A model generated the notes under the pieces. It was not told the origin of the DNA. It worked only from the letters and a program-made list of their open reading frames with translations, and made no database searches. A stretch of DNA of 64,000 bases from JACCZX01 sp963710675 (lineage in GTDB: Bacteria; Pseudomonadota; Gammaproteobacteria; Burkholderiales; Burkholderiaceae_F): contig CAVQBE010000017.1 of assembly GCA_963710675.1 (NCBI GenBank), forward strand, positions 186,001-250,000, written 5' to 3'. This document shows positions 1 to 8,627 of the stretch, piece by piece (the stretch's first letter is position 1; each line of letters starts with the position of its first letter). A program made the translations under genes and the position numbers.

Positions 1-1429
1 CAGCATCCGCGTTGGCGATTGCATGAGCAATCGCACAGCTCCGATCGACGATGGTGATCACATCGCGCCCGCCCGCCGCGCCTGCTGCGACTTGTGCAGC
101 GATTGCTTCGGGATTTTCGGTTCGCGGGTTATCGCTGGTGACGACGACCACATCGGCACCCTGCGCTGCAGCCGCGCCCATCGGTGCGCGTTTGCCGGCA
201 TCGCGATCGCCGCCGGCACCAAACACAACCCACAACTTTCCGCTGGCGCCTTGCGCTGCGCGCGCTTTAACGAGCGGCCGCAGAGCCGCGAGGGCTTTCG
301 CCAGTGCGTCCGGCGTATGTGCATAGTCAATGACAGCGAGTGGCGCGTCAGGTAGCGCGACTTGTTGCATGCGACCTGGCGGGGGTTGCAGTTGCGGCAG
401 TGCTGCAACGGCACGACCGAAATCAATGCCGCACGCGTGCATCACGCCAAGCACCCCCAGCAGATTCTCGACGTTGAACTGCCCGACCAACGGCACTTCA
501 ACCGAAATTGCATGGCCGTCGAGCTCAGCTTCAAACGCGAGGCCGCCAGAGGTCGTGCGAATCGAGCGGGCGATGATCCGATGCGAGACTTCTTCGTGGC
601 GCCCGTTGGTAGTGCTGTAGCCGATGACGCCGACGCCGCGTTCGGCGAGTCGCGGTATCAAGCGACAACCCGCCTCGTCATCGAGGTTGATGACCGCATG
701 AGACAGCGTCGGCCAGTCGAACAGCAACGATTTCGCCGCCTCGTACTGTCGCATCGTCCGGTGATAGTCAAGATGGTCACGCGTCAGGTTCGTGAACAGG
801 GCAACGTCGACTTTCATTCCGTTCAGGCGACCTTGCTCGAGCCCTATCGACGAGACTTCCATCGCGATCGCTTGTGCGCCGGCATCGAGCAACGCTCGGA
901 CTTCGCGCTGCAGTGATACTGGGTCAGGCGTGGTCAGCGACATTTCCGCCAACGGTTGGTCGACGAAGCCAACTCCTATAGTGCCGATCACCGCACAGCG
1001 GCGCCCCGCCCGCGTCAGCAACTGAGCGATCCACTGTGTGGACGATGTCTTGCCATTGGTCCCCGTCACGCCGATCGACAGCAGATGTTCGCTTGGACGG
1101 CGGTAGAACTCCGCGGCAAGTGATCCGAGAGCACTCCGCAGGTCGCTGACGGGCAGTACCGGAAGCGGGCATGTGGTTGATGACGCGTGCTCTGCCCAAC
1201 CTTCGGCCTCGACCAATGCCGCTGCCGCCCCGACGGCGGCGGCGGCGTTTACGAAGTCACGGCCGTCAACCCGTTCGCCCCGAAGCGCTACAAACACATC
1301 GCCACGCTTCAAATGCCGGCTATCCAGGTGCAGGTCGCTACGGTCGGCGAATACTGAAGGTACGACCTGACGCAGCCAGCCGAGCGCGTCCGTCGCTGCC
1401 GTGTCCGCGGTGTGTACGACGCTGCTCAC
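1..1429 (-). CDS. murE: MurE, UDP-MurNAc-tripeptide synthetase (3' end outside window)
   Basis: Mur ligase that adds the third amino acid (in Gram-negatives normally meso-diaminopimelate) to UDP-MurNAc-L-Ala-D-Glu in the cytoplasm. The start is the GTG at 1429, which overlaps the ftsI stop by four bases (GTGA). The ATP-binding loop GVTGTNGKTSS lies around residues 122-130 (Lys127), and the Mur-ligase motif DYAHTPDAL is near residue 368. The reading frame is open and unshifted over all 476 codons seen. The gene runs off the left edge, so its C-terminus is missing. It is translationally coupled to ftsI in the dcw cluster. Identification is firm. Confidence 0.95.
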   Translation of the reverse strand, partial: MSSVVHTADTAATDALGWLRQVVPSVFADRSDLHLDSRHLKRGDVFVALRGERVDGRDFVNAAAAVGAAAALVEAEGWAEHASSTTCPLPVLPVSDLRSALGSLAAEFYRRPSEHLLSIGVTGTNGKTSSTQWIAQLLTRAGRRCAVIGTIGVGFVDQPLAEMSLTTPDPVSLQREVRALLDAGAQAIAMEVSSIGLEQGRLNGMKVDVALFTNLTRDHLDYHRTMRQYEAAKSLLFDWPTLSHAVINLDDEAGCRLIPRLAERGVGVIGYSTTNGRHEEVSHRIIARSIRTTSGGLAFEAELDGHAISVEVPLVGQFNVENLLGVLGVMHACGIDFGRAVAALPQLQPPPGRMQQVALPDAPLAVIDYAHTPDALAKALAALRPLVKARAAQGASGKLWVVFGAGGDRDAGKRAPMGAAAAQGADVVVVTSDNPRTENPEAIAAQVAAGAAGGRDVITIVDRSCAIAHAIANADA

Positions 1430-3210
1430 GGTGCTTTCCGCAACGCAATCATTTCGCGGCTCGGCTCCTGCGGTGCGTCAGGCGCCACCTGCAATGTGCG
1501 CAACGCACTTGCTGTGATGGCTGCGAACACCGGCGCTGCGACTTGACCGCCGTAGTGCTGACCTGCAGGTTCGTCGATCATCACCGCCACTACGATGCGC
1601 GGATCGGACACCGGTGCGAAGCCGACGAAGGACGCGACGTATTCCTTTACATACTGCCCATTCTTGATCTTGTAAGCGGTGCCCGTCTTTCCGGCGACTC
1701 GGTACGCAGGAATACGCGCCAAAGGTGCGGTCCCGTCCGCACCGACGGCCATCTCAAGCATCCTACGCATCGCTTGAGCGGTTTCCGCCGACATCGCACG
1801 CACCGGCATCGCCGTCGCATCGGCCTTCAGCAGCGTCAATGGGACGAGCCAGCCATCGTTGGCAAATACCGAGTAAGCGCGTGCAAGCTGAATCAGAGTT
1901 ACCGAAACGCCATGTCCGTATGAGATGGTCGCCTGCTCAATCGGCCGCCATGTTTTCGCCGGCCGCAAGCGTCCCGCAACCGCGCCCGGAAAATCGAGGC
2001 GGGGCGCCTGACCGAAGCCGACGCCGGTATATGTTTCCCACAGCGTCTGTGCGGGCAAGTCAAGCGCGATCTTCGCCGTACCAACGTTGCTCGACTTCGC
2101 TACGATTTCTTCGACCGTCAGCATTCCATGCGCGTGCGCATCGCCGATCGTGCGGTTGCCGATCGTCAGGCGCCCAGGCGCCGTCTGAATTCGCGTGTCG
2201 ACCTTGACTTTGCCCGCCTCTAGCGCAGCGGCGACCGAAAAAGGCTTCATCGTCGAGCCGGGCTCGAAGGTGTCGGTCAGCACGCGATTCCTAATGGCAT
2301 CACCTGCCAGCCGGCCGCGATGATTCGGATCAAAGCTGGGTAGATTGGCCAGGGCCAGGATCTCACCCGTCTTCACGTCGAATACGATCGCAGCGCCCGC
2401 TTTGGCGCGCGACTTATCGAGCGCAGTCTTTAACGCTGCGTGCGCGATGTACTGAATGCGGTTGTCGATCGAGAGTGCGAGGTCACTGCCATCCAGAGGT
2501 TCGCGCAGCCAGTCGTCTTCGACGACGCGGCCGAGCCGATCCTTGATCACGCGGCGGCTCCCCGCGCGTCCAGCAAGCAGGCGCTCGTGCGCGAGCTCAA
2601 TACCTTCCTGCCCACGGTCTTCGACGTTCGTGAACCCGATGACGTGCGCATGCGCAGCGCCTTCCGGATAGTGGCGCTTGAACTCTCGGGTCGAGTGGAT
2701 GCCCGCAAGCTTCAGCCCTGCAATTCGTTCTGCGATATCGGCGTCAACCTGCCGGCGCAAATAGACAAACGTCCGGTCGTCGCCAAGCCTGCGCTTGAGC
2801 TCACTCACATTCATTTGCAGCAGGCGTGCGAGCGCGCTTAATTGCTCGGGCCCGGCGTCGACGTCTTCCGGGATCGCCCATACTGCGCGCGCCGGAACCG
2901 ATGATGCGAGCACGACCCCATTGCGATCGGTAATGCGCCCACGGGTCGCGGGAATTTCGAGCGTCCGCGCGTAGCGCGCTTCTCCCTGGCGTTGCAGGAA
3001 ACCCGTGGACAAGCCGCCCATTAAGTAAAAGGACCGGCCCGCAAGCGCAAGGAAACATACAAAGAGCAGGAACAGCATCAGCTTCGAACGCCACGCTGGC
3101 AACGCGACGGTTAGCAGCGGATTGGCATTGAAGCCCACGCGGTCGGCGCGGTCGCCACGCCTGCTTTTTCCCAAGCCCCGAGAACGCTTTGGCTCCGGAA
3201 AACGTGTCAT
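1426..3210 (-). CDS. ftsI: FtsI (PBP3), septal peptidoglycan transpeptidase
   Basis: Class B penicillin-binding protein that cross-links septal peptidoglycan during division. It has 594 residues: a basic cytoplasmic N-terminus, one membrane segment near residues 43-58, a PBP dimerisation region, then the transpeptidase domain. The three active-site motifs are visible: STMK (Ser319 to Lys322), SSN (373-375) and KTG (508-510). The ATG at 3210 overlaps the ftsL stop, and the stop overlaps the murE GTG, so the three genes are coupled. Length and motif spacing are normal for the family. This is one of the genes in the window with no frame break. Confidence 0.96.
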   Translation of the reverse strand: MTRFPEPKRSRGLGKSRRGDRADRVGFNANPLLTVALPAWRSKLMLFLLFVCFLALAGRSFYLMGGLSTGFLQRQGEARYARTLEIPATRGRITDRNGVVLASSVPARAVWAIPEDVDAGPEQLSALARLLQMNVSELKRRLGDDRTFVYLRRQVDADIAERIAGLKLAGIHSTREFKRHYPEGAAHAHVIGFTNVEDRGQEGIELAHERLLAGRAGSRRVIKDRLGRVVEDDWLREPLDGSDLALSIDNRIQYIAHAALKTALDKSRAKAGAAIVFDVKTGEILALANLPSFDPNHRGRLAGDAIRNRVLTDTFEPGSTMKPFSVAAALEAGKVKVDTRIQTAPGRLTIGNRTIGDAHAHGMLTVEEIVAKSSNVGTAKIALDLPAQTLWETYTGVGFGQAPRLDFPGAVAGRLRPAKTWRPIEQATISYGHGVSVTLIQLARAYSVFANDGWLVPLTLLKADATAMPVRAMSAETAQAMRRMLEMAVGADGTAPLARIPAYRVAGKTGTAYKIKNGQYVKEYVASFVGFAPVSDPRIVVAVMIDEPAGQHYGGQVAAPVFAAITASALRTLQVAPDAPQEPSREMIALRKAP

Positions 3211-3491
3211 TTTCTCGGCTCCGTCCCGGGCAAGTTCAGAAAAATCGTCCGTGCGGAGTCGATCTGCTTCAGTCCGATCTTGCGCGCCTCGGATTCGACG
3301 TACGCTGGCTGCGACAGGCGCGATTGTTCGATGCGCAGACGGTCGTGGTCGACGTCGAGGCGCTTTGCATCGACTTGCGCCCGTTCGAGGTCGATGAACA
3401 GCGAGCGAGAGCGGTGTTGCGCGGTAATCAGCGATAGTGCCGACGCAAACAGCAGCGCTGCGATCAGTATCACCAGCCCGGGGCGAATCAT
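3207..3491 (-). CDS. ftsL: FtsL, divisome membrane protein
   Basis: Small bitopic division protein of the FtsQLB complex, 94 residues. It has a hydrophobic N-terminal helix (about residues 5-23, beginning PGLVILIAALLF) followed by a charged heptad-like segment rich in Leu, Glu and Arg that fits the periplasmic coiled coil. FtsL is poorly conserved in sequence, so the call rests on size, topology and its fixed place between rsmH and ftsI. It overlaps both neighbours by four bases. Confidence 0.9.
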   Translation of the reverse strand: MIRPGLVILIAALLFASALSLITAQHRSRSLFIDLERAQVDAKRLDVDHDRLRIEQSRLSQPAYVESEARKIGLKQIDSARTIFLNLPGTEPRK

Positions 3492-4486
3492 CGGGTCGCC
3501 TCAGGCCACGGTTCGTCGGTGCGCTCTGCTACTCGCATCACCGCACTCCGCGCGCGCGGATTCGCGGCCACTTCTTCGTCGTCCGGATAGACGCGCGCTA
3601 GCGCGACCAGTGTCGCGCGCGGAAGCTGATCGGCACGCAGCGGTACGCGCCGCTGATCCCCGCTGCCGCGCTCAGGATGATGGTGTGAATCGATGAAGCG
3701 CTTGACAATGCGGTCCTCGAGCGAATGAAAACTGATCGCCACCAGACGTCCGCCGGCCGTCAGCATCGAAGCTGCTTGTTCAAGAGCTAGGGCCAATTCT
3801 TCAAGCTCCCGATTGATGTAAATCCGAATAGCTTGAAATGTCCTGGTCGCCGGGTGCTGAGACGCATCCTTCCGGCTCCTGCCGACGGCGCTCGCAACCA
3901 GAGCGGCGAGCTCCGAGGTCGTCGAAATCGGCCGCGCATTGCCAGACGCCGAGTCTGCGCGGCGAGCAACAATCGCCTTTGCAATCGATGCAGCAAACCG
4001 CTCTTCGCCATAGTCACGAATCACCTGCGCCAACTCTTCGATCGGTGCGCGTGCGAGCCACTCGGCAGCGGTTTCGCCGCGCGACGTATCCATGCGCATG
4101 TCCAGTGGTCCATCGGCGCGTAGCGAAAAACCGCGCGATGCATCGTCGATCTGCGGCGATGAAACTCCCAAGTCGAACAGCACTCCGTGCACTCGCAAGA
4201 TGGACAGTGTCTCGAGCGTGACTCTCAGGCGTGAAAACGGCGTGTGCTCGACGTGAAAACGACGATCGGCGATCGACCTCGCCCAGCCGACCGCCAGCGG
4301 ATCGCGATCGAGCGCGATTAAACGACCGTTCTGCGACAGGCGCTCCAACAGCAGTTTCGAATGGCCGCCACGGCCAAATGTGGCGTCGACATACGTCCCA
4401 TCTGGATCCGTCAGTACCGCATCGACAGCGGGTTGCGCGAGTACCGGACGGTGCTCGCCTGAAGGCGGCGATGGGGGGCGCGACAT
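3488..4486 (-). CDS. rsmH: RsmH (MraW), 16S rRNA C1402 N4-methyltransferase
   Basis: SAM-dependent methyltransferase that N4-methylates C1402 in the 16S rRNA decoding centre. It has 332 residues. The N-terminus contains HRPVLAQPAVDAV and the SAM-binding stretch YVDATFGRGGHS, as expected for the family; LFDLGVSSPQID and FHSLEDRIVKRF are further conserved blocks. It lies 13 bp downstream of mraZ and overlaps ftsL by four bases. Frame is intact and length is typical. Confidence 0.95.
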   Translation of the reverse strand: MSRPPSPPSGEHRPVLAQPAVDAVLTDPDGTYVDATFGRGGHSKLLLERLSQNGRLIALDRDPLAVGWARSIADRRFHVEHTPFSRLRVTLETLSILRVHGVLFDLGVSSPQIDDASRGFSLRADGPLDMRMDTSRGETAAEWLARAPIEELAQVIRDYGEERFAASIAKAIVARRADSASGNARPISTTSELAALVASAVGRSRKDASQHPATRTFQAIRIYINRELEELALALEQAASMLTAGGRLVAISFHSLEDRIVKRFIDSHHHPERGSGDQRRVPLRADQLPRATLVALARVYPDDEEVAANPRARSAVMRVAERTDEPWPEATR

Positions 4487-4499
4487 TCACGTTCAACGA

Positions 4500-4928
4500 C
4501 TAGAACGTGAACTGAGCGGCAGATTCGGGCAGGCCGCCAGCAAGCGATGCACGTTCGTGCTCTTCGAGCCTGGCTGAATCCCAGAGCTCGAAGTGGGCAC
4601 CCATGCCAAGGAGCATCAAATCGCGCTCGAGTTGCGCACCGGCTCGTAATTCGGTCGGCACCAGCAGTCGACCTGCACCGTCCAGATCCACATCGGTCGC
4701 GTTACCCAGCAATAGCCGCTGCAGTGCGCGAGCCGAGTACGGTAGCTGCGCGATCTGCTCGCGACGCACTTCCCAAGTGGGACGCGGATAGACCAGCAGG
4801 CAGCCGTCGGGATGGCGCGTGACGGTCAGACGCCCATCGCAGTCGGCTGCGAGCGAATCCCGGTGCCGACTTGGCATCGAGAGGCGCCCTTTTGAGTCGA
4901 GCGTGAGTTGTGAAGCCCCTTGAAACAC
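4500..4928 (-). CDS. mraZ: MraZ, transcriptional regulator of the dcw cluster
   Basis: MraZ is a ring-forming AbrB-fold DNA-binding protein that represses its own operon. I prefer the GTG at 4928 because family members begin MFQGAS and the protein from here reads (M)FQGASQLTLDSKGR. An in-frame GTG at 4961 would add 11 residues and cannot be excluded, since neither start has a good ribosome binding site. The two SpoVT/AbrB-like repeats are visible, the first around LDSKGRLSMPSRHRD and the second around DLDGAGRLLVPTELR. It is the first gene of the dcw operon and has its own operator just upstream. Confidence 0.92.
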   Translation of the reverse strand: MFQGASQLTLDSKGRLSMPSRHRDSLAADCDGRLTVTRHPDGCLLVYPRPTWEVRREQIAQLPYSARALQRLLLGNATDVDLDGAGRLLVPTELRAGAQLERDLMLLGMGAHFELWDSARLEEHERASLAGGLPESAAQFTF

Positions 4929-4967
4929 AGCACTCTGGCAGGCGTCAGCTGAAGCGAACACTGACTA

Positions 4968-5029
4968 GCCCACTATCTCCCACTTTTTGACACGGCGCGA
5001 CTGTACGGCCTCGCTGAACAAGCGGTCAA
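4968..5029 (-). promoter_or_regulatory. dcw operon promoter (Pmra) with MraZ operator repeats
   Basis: Read on the minus strand, TTGACC (5029-5024) and TACAGT (5005-5000) form a sigma70-like promoter with an 18-bp spacer. Downstream lie two direct repeats TGGGA and TGGGC (4982-4978 and 4972-4968) exactly 10 bp apart, with a third degenerate copy next in phase. Known MraZ operators are TGGGN repeats with 5-bp spacers, so this fits autorepression of the operon. The transcription start would fall near 4993. Promoter hexamers are inferred from consensus only. Confidence 0.7.
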
Positions 5030-5146
5030 GGGAAATAGGCGGATTTTTTAATGTTCACAATGACTTACAAAGACTTGTTGTGAGCGCGGTGAGAAGTCAA
5101 ATGTGTTCGAAAAGAATGGGATAGCCTTACCTGTGCATGTAGAGTC

Positions 5147-6454
5147 TCACGAGAGTCGGCCCTTGGACTCCCGCGTCGCCGTGTCACCAAAGATCAGGCG
5201 CGCATGCCGCTGGTGTGTGATGTACGCCAGCATCCAATCCACCATCGTCGTGACGCGATTGCGAAAACCTATCAGGAAAAAAATGTGCACCAGTAGCCAT
5301 GCCCACCACGCGATCAAACCCGATAGGCGAATCCCACCGGGGAACACCGCTACGGCTGCCTTGCGCCCGATCGTTGCCAGCGATCCGCGGTCGCGATAAA
5401 TAAAGGGCGCCGTGGTGATGTGATGGTTGCCGCTTTCGGCGCGTCGTGAAATCACGCTCGCAACGTACTCACCCATTTGCTTAGCTGCGTAGGCAACGCC
5501 CGGCACCGGCCTGCCAGCGTAGGTCACCGATGCAAGGTCACCGATGACGAATACTGCATCCGAGTCGGGAAGCTGCAGCGTTGGTGTCACCAGAATGCGG
5601 CCCGTTCTGTCTTGCGGAACCGGCAAGTTTCTGGCCAGCGCAGTTGCCTGCACGCCAGCAGCCCACAGCACCGTGCGCGCGCTTATTCGCTCGCTGTTAT
5701 CTGCGCCAGTATTCACCGTGACCCCGCCCTCGTCTACGCTGCTCACTAGCGCGCCGACACGTACCTCGACGCCGAGCCTTTGTAATTGATGTACCGCCTT
5801 TGTCGATAACAATTCGGGGTACGTGTTCAGAATGCGCGTGCCGCCCTCGAGCAGCAGCACCCTGGCCTTTGCAGGATCGATCGTGCGGAATTCGCTGGTC
5901 AGCGTGTGCCGCGCGATCTCCGCCAGTGTGCCTGCGAGCTCTACTCCCGTCGGTCCGCCGCCGATCAGGACGAAGGTCAGCCACGCCGCGCGCTTCTTCG
6001 CGTCAGGCTCGCGCTCAGCGCGCTCGAACGCAATCAAAATGCGACGTCGGATCTCAAGTGCATCGTCAAGCGTCTTTAGTCCCGGTGCATGTTCCGCCCA
6101 CGCGCTGTTGCCGAAGTACGAATGCGTGAGTCCCGCCGCGACGATCAGATAATCGAATTCGATCTCGCCGTCTGCCAGCACTACGCGCTTCGCTGCGATG
6201 TCAATCGACACGGCCTCGCCCAGCAACACGCGCGCATTCTTCTGCGAACGCAGGATGTGCCGAATCGGCGAGGCGATCTGCGGTGCCGACAATCCCGCCG
6301 TCGCTACCTGATAGAGCAGCGGCTGAAACGTATGGTGATTGGCGCGATCGATGACGACTACTTCGACTGCGGCATTGCGCAGGCCGCGCGCCGCGGCAAG
6401 CCCGCCAAACCCGGCACCGATGATGACTACGATCGGTTTGCGATCGACGCTCAT
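5147..6454 (-). CDS. ndh: Type II NADH dehydrogenase (NDH-2)
   Basis: Single-subunit flavoprotein that passes electrons from NADH to quinone at the inner membrane without pumping protons. The start is the ATG at 6454 (MSVDRKPIVVIIGAG), giving 435 residues; the longer open frame upstream is the RNase P RNA gene read as protein. An FAD-binding GxGxxG (IIGAGFGGLAAARGL) is at the N-terminus, a second NAD-binding motif (LIGGGPTGVELAGTLAE) is in the middle, and the FAD-contacting DAVFVIGDLA follows. Near the C-terminus is the hydrophobic segment LIAWWAWLLVHIFFLIGF used for membrane attachment. It starts only 17 nt after the 3' end of rnpB with no clear ribosome binding site. Confidence 0.9.
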   Translation of the reverse strand: MSVDRKPIVVIIGAGFGGLAAARGLRNAAVEVVVIDRANHHTFQPLLYQVATAGLSAPQIASPIRHILRSQKNARVLLGEAVSIDIAAKRVVLADGEIEFDYLIVAAGLTHSYFGNSAWAEHAPGLKTLDDALEIRRRILIAFERAEREPDAKKRAAWLTFVLIGGGPTGVELAGTLAEIARHTLTSEFRTIDPAKARVLLLEGGTRILNTYPELLSTKAVHQLQRLGVEVRVGALVSSVDEGGVTVNTGADNSERISARTVLWAAGVQATALARNLPVPQDRTGRILVTPTLQLPDSDAVFVIGDLASVTYAGRPVPGVAYAAKQMGEYVASVISRRAESGNHHITTAPFIYRDRGSLATIGRKAAVAVFPGGIRLSGLIAWWAWLLVHIFFLIGFRNRVTTMVDWMLAYITHQRHARLIFGDTATRESKGRLS

Positions 6455-6470
6455 AGAGCTAGTGAATAAA

Positions 6471-6818
6471 GCAAAGTCCGCCTGTACGCCGGATTCTGTG
6501 TGGTGCCCGGTGTTGCCACTGGCGGCCGTGACGATCATTCCTCTAGGCTGACGATCGCTCGCCAGCTCAAGCCACCTACCCGCGGCCTCCCCGAGCAAGA
6601 TCATCGGCCGCCTATTCGGTGTTGCTCCACGTAGAGATTGCCCGTTTCACCCGGCGCGCTATTGTTTCCAACAAGGCGCCGACTCGTCTCTGTTGCTCTA
6701 ATCCTCACCTCACGGTGGGCAGGTATTACCTGCTACGTTGCCCTGCGGAGTCCGGACGTTGCCTCTCGCAACCGCGTTTGTTCAATACAGCTGCCAGCGA
6801 TCGTCCAGCGGACTTTGC
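6471..6818 (-). ncRNA. rnpB: RNase P RNA (type A)
   Basis: Catalytic RNA that matures tRNA 5' ends. The ends are set by a perfect 11-bp P1 helix: GCAAAGTCCGC at the 5' end (6818-6808) pairs with GCGGACTTTGC at the 3' end (6481-6471). Conserved blocks in order are CAACAGAGA, GGGTGAAAC, CACCGAATAGGC, CGGGTAGGTGGCTTGAGC, GCCTAGAGGAATGA and ACAGAATCCGGCGTACAG, which match the type A consensus. The length of 348 nt is slightly below E. coli. The usually invariant block near the 5' end (GAGGAAAGTCCGG) reads GAGGCAACGTCCGG here, either a variant or a sequence error. Confidence 0.93.
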
Positions 6819-6824
6819 GTCGCA

Positions 6825-6830
6825 ATTTTA
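6825..6830 (-). promoter_or_regulatory. Probable -10 element of rnpB
   Basis: TAAAAT on the minus strand ends seven bases before the deduced 5' end of the RNase P RNA, the correct distance for a sigma70 -10 box. I see no convincing -35 hexamer 16-18 bp upstream. The 59-bp gap also has to hold the start signals of the divergent kinase gene. Confidence 0.5.
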
Positions 6831-6877
6831 CGCAACTCGAATACATCGCGCATTAAATCGGCCAGAATGCGCGCCAC

Positions 6878-7996
6878 ATGACATCCACCTCTGCCCCGCT
6901 CAACATCATCGTCGTCGAGGATTCAGAGCTCGACTACGAGCTGCTTCTCGCGATGCTGTCACGTGAGGGGCTGAAGCCCCGCACGACGCGGGTTGAGGAT
7001 GAGGCCGGCATGCGCGACGCATTCGCAAAGGGTCATGTGGATGCGGTTATCACCGATCACAACCTGCCCCGCTTCGATTCGTTCGCATCGTTGACGGTTG
7101 CCAAGAGCATTGACGCCGACATTCCGGTGATCGTCCTGTCCGGCGAGATGTCCGAGGATCTTGCGGTGGCGGCATTGCACGCGGGCGCCGATGACTTCGT
7201 TCTCAAGACCCGGATGTTTCGCATTGCTTCAGCGCTGCAGCACAGCTTGCAGGCCGCAACGGCCCGGCGCGACGCGCGCACGGCGGTCGCTGCACTGGCT
7301 CAGAGCGAAGGAAAGTTGCACGCGCTGACACAGCATCTGGAACGTGCGAAAGAGGACGAGCGACGCGCAATTGCGCAGGAGATTCACGACGACATCGGCG
7401 GGGCTTTGACCGCTCTGAAGTTCGAACTGGTCCGGCTCACGCGCGCTGTCCCGGATGCCAGTGTGCGGCCGCAGCTCGATGCGATGTCGCAACTTCTCGA
7501 ATCGGCCGTTGTCGCCAGTCATCGAATTCAACATGCGTTGCGTCCGGCCGTGCTCGATGCCGGTCTCGTGGCCGCCCTCGAGTGGCTGGTGCGTGGATTT
7601 TCCGAACGCAGCGGAATCAAGGTTGATTTGCAGGCCAACCGCGAAGACTTTGAAATTGCGCCCGACCGCGCGGCCGCTGTGTACCGCGTCGCACAGGAGG
7701 CGCTGACAAACATTCGCAAGCATTCCCGCGCCAAACGCGTTCACATGCAGCTGTTTGCGCTCGGCAACGAAATAACGCTCGAAATCGACGACGATGGAGA
7801 AGGTTTCGACACAAGCAGCTTGCAGGCGAGTCCAGGTTTTGGCGTCACTGGAATGATCGAGCGTGCGCGCGGGCTCGGGGGATGGGCAGAAGTATCTTCA
7901 TTGCAGGGCCGCGGCACGACGGTGATGTTCTCGATTCCGACATTCGCGGATCGATCCGTCCGCGACATGACTGAACGGAGGAGCGATGGCGATTAG
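6878..7996 (+). CDS. Receiver-domain histidine kinase (REC-HisKA_3-HATPase)
   Basis: Cytoplasmic sensor kinase of NarX/DegS type with a receiver domain in front instead of a sensor. Residues 8-125 form the receiver (IIVVEDSELD at the start, acceptor Asp60 in ITDHNLP). A coiled segment follows, then a HisKA_3 dimerisation helix with phospho-His170 in AIAQEIHDDIGGAL, then the ATPase with VAQEALTNIRKHSRA (N box), DDDGEGFD and GFGVTGM. There is no membrane segment, so input must come by phosphotransfer onto the receiver or from a partner. It overlaps the next gene by 11 bases, which almost certainly encodes its output regulator. Frame intact. Confidence 0.9.
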   Translation: MTSTSAPLNIIVVEDSELDYELLLAMLSREGLKPRTTRVEDEAGMRDAFAKGHVDAVITDHNLPRFDSFASLTVAKSIDADIPVIVLSGEMSEDLAVAALHAGADDFVLKTRMFRIASALQHSLQAATARRDARTAVAALAQSEGKLHALTQHLERAKEDERRAIAQEIHDDIGGALTALKFELVRLTRAVPDASVRPQLDAMSQLLESAVVASHRIQHALRPAVLDAGLVAALEWLVRGFSERSGIKVDLQANREDFEIAPDRAAAVYRVAQEALTNIRKHSRAKRVHMQLFALGNEITLEIDDDGEGFDTSSLQASPGFGVTGMIERARGLGGWAEVSSLQGRGTTVMFSIPTFADRSVRDMTERRSDGD

Positions 7997-8627
7997 ATTG
8001 TTCGTGGTCGACGATCACGCGATCGTCCGGCGCGGGATCGTGCAGGTCCTTTGCGAGCATCCCGAAGTGCAGATCATCGCCGAGGCATCCGATTACACGG
8101 GTCTACGCAACGAGCTGAAGAAACACGGCGAGCCCGATGTGCTGGTTATGGATGTAGGCCTACCCGGCAAAAATGGCATCGACATTCTGAAAGCGCTGCG
8201 TGACGAGCATCCGAAATTGAAGGTGTTGATCGTCAGCATGTATCCCGAGGATCAGTACGCAGTACGGGCTTTTCGCGCCGGTGCCTTCGGATACTTGAAC
8301 AAGGCAAGCGCACCGGAGAAACTTTTGGAGGCACTGGCTCAGGTGGTCTCCGGCCGCAAGTACGTCACGCCCGAGATTGCACAGGCATTGGTCGAAAACC
8401 TGAACGCGCCGGAGGCCGACGGCGCACCGCACGAGAAATTGTCGGATCGCGAATTTCAAACGCTGAAGCTGATTGCGTCGGGTAGGCGGCTGTCGGAAAT
8501 CGCCGAGGAACTCGCACTGAGTCCGAAGACGGTCAGCGTCTATCGCGCGCGCATTCTCGAAAAAATGGCGATGGGCAGCAACGCCGAGCTAACGCACTAC
8601 GCGATCAAGAATGGGCTAGTTGAGTAA
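7986..8627 (+). CDS. LuxR/NarL-type response regulator
   Basis: 213-residue two-component transcription factor. The N-terminal receiver (LFVVDDHAIVRRGIVQVL) has its acceptor at Asp56 in LVMDVGLPGKNGID and a signalling Lys in LNKASAPEKLLEAL. The C-terminal LuxR helix-turn-helix is at about 148-205 (LSDREFQTLKLIASG, then LSPKTVSVYRARILEKM). The start ATG sits behind a strong GGAGGAG ribosome binding site inside the end of the kinase gene, so the two proteins are made together as a kinase-regulator pair. Targets cannot be read from the window. Confidence 0.92.
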   Translation: MAIRLFVVDDHAIVRRGIVQVLCEHPEVQIIAEASDYTGLRNELKKHGEPDVLVMDVGLPGKNGIDILKALRDEHPKLKVLIVSMYPEDQYAVRAFRAGAFGYLNKASAPEKLLEALAQVVSGRKYVTPEIAQALVENLNAPEADGAPHEKLSDREFQTLKLIASGRRLSEIAEELALSPKTVSVYRARILEKMAMGSNAELTHYAIKNGLVE

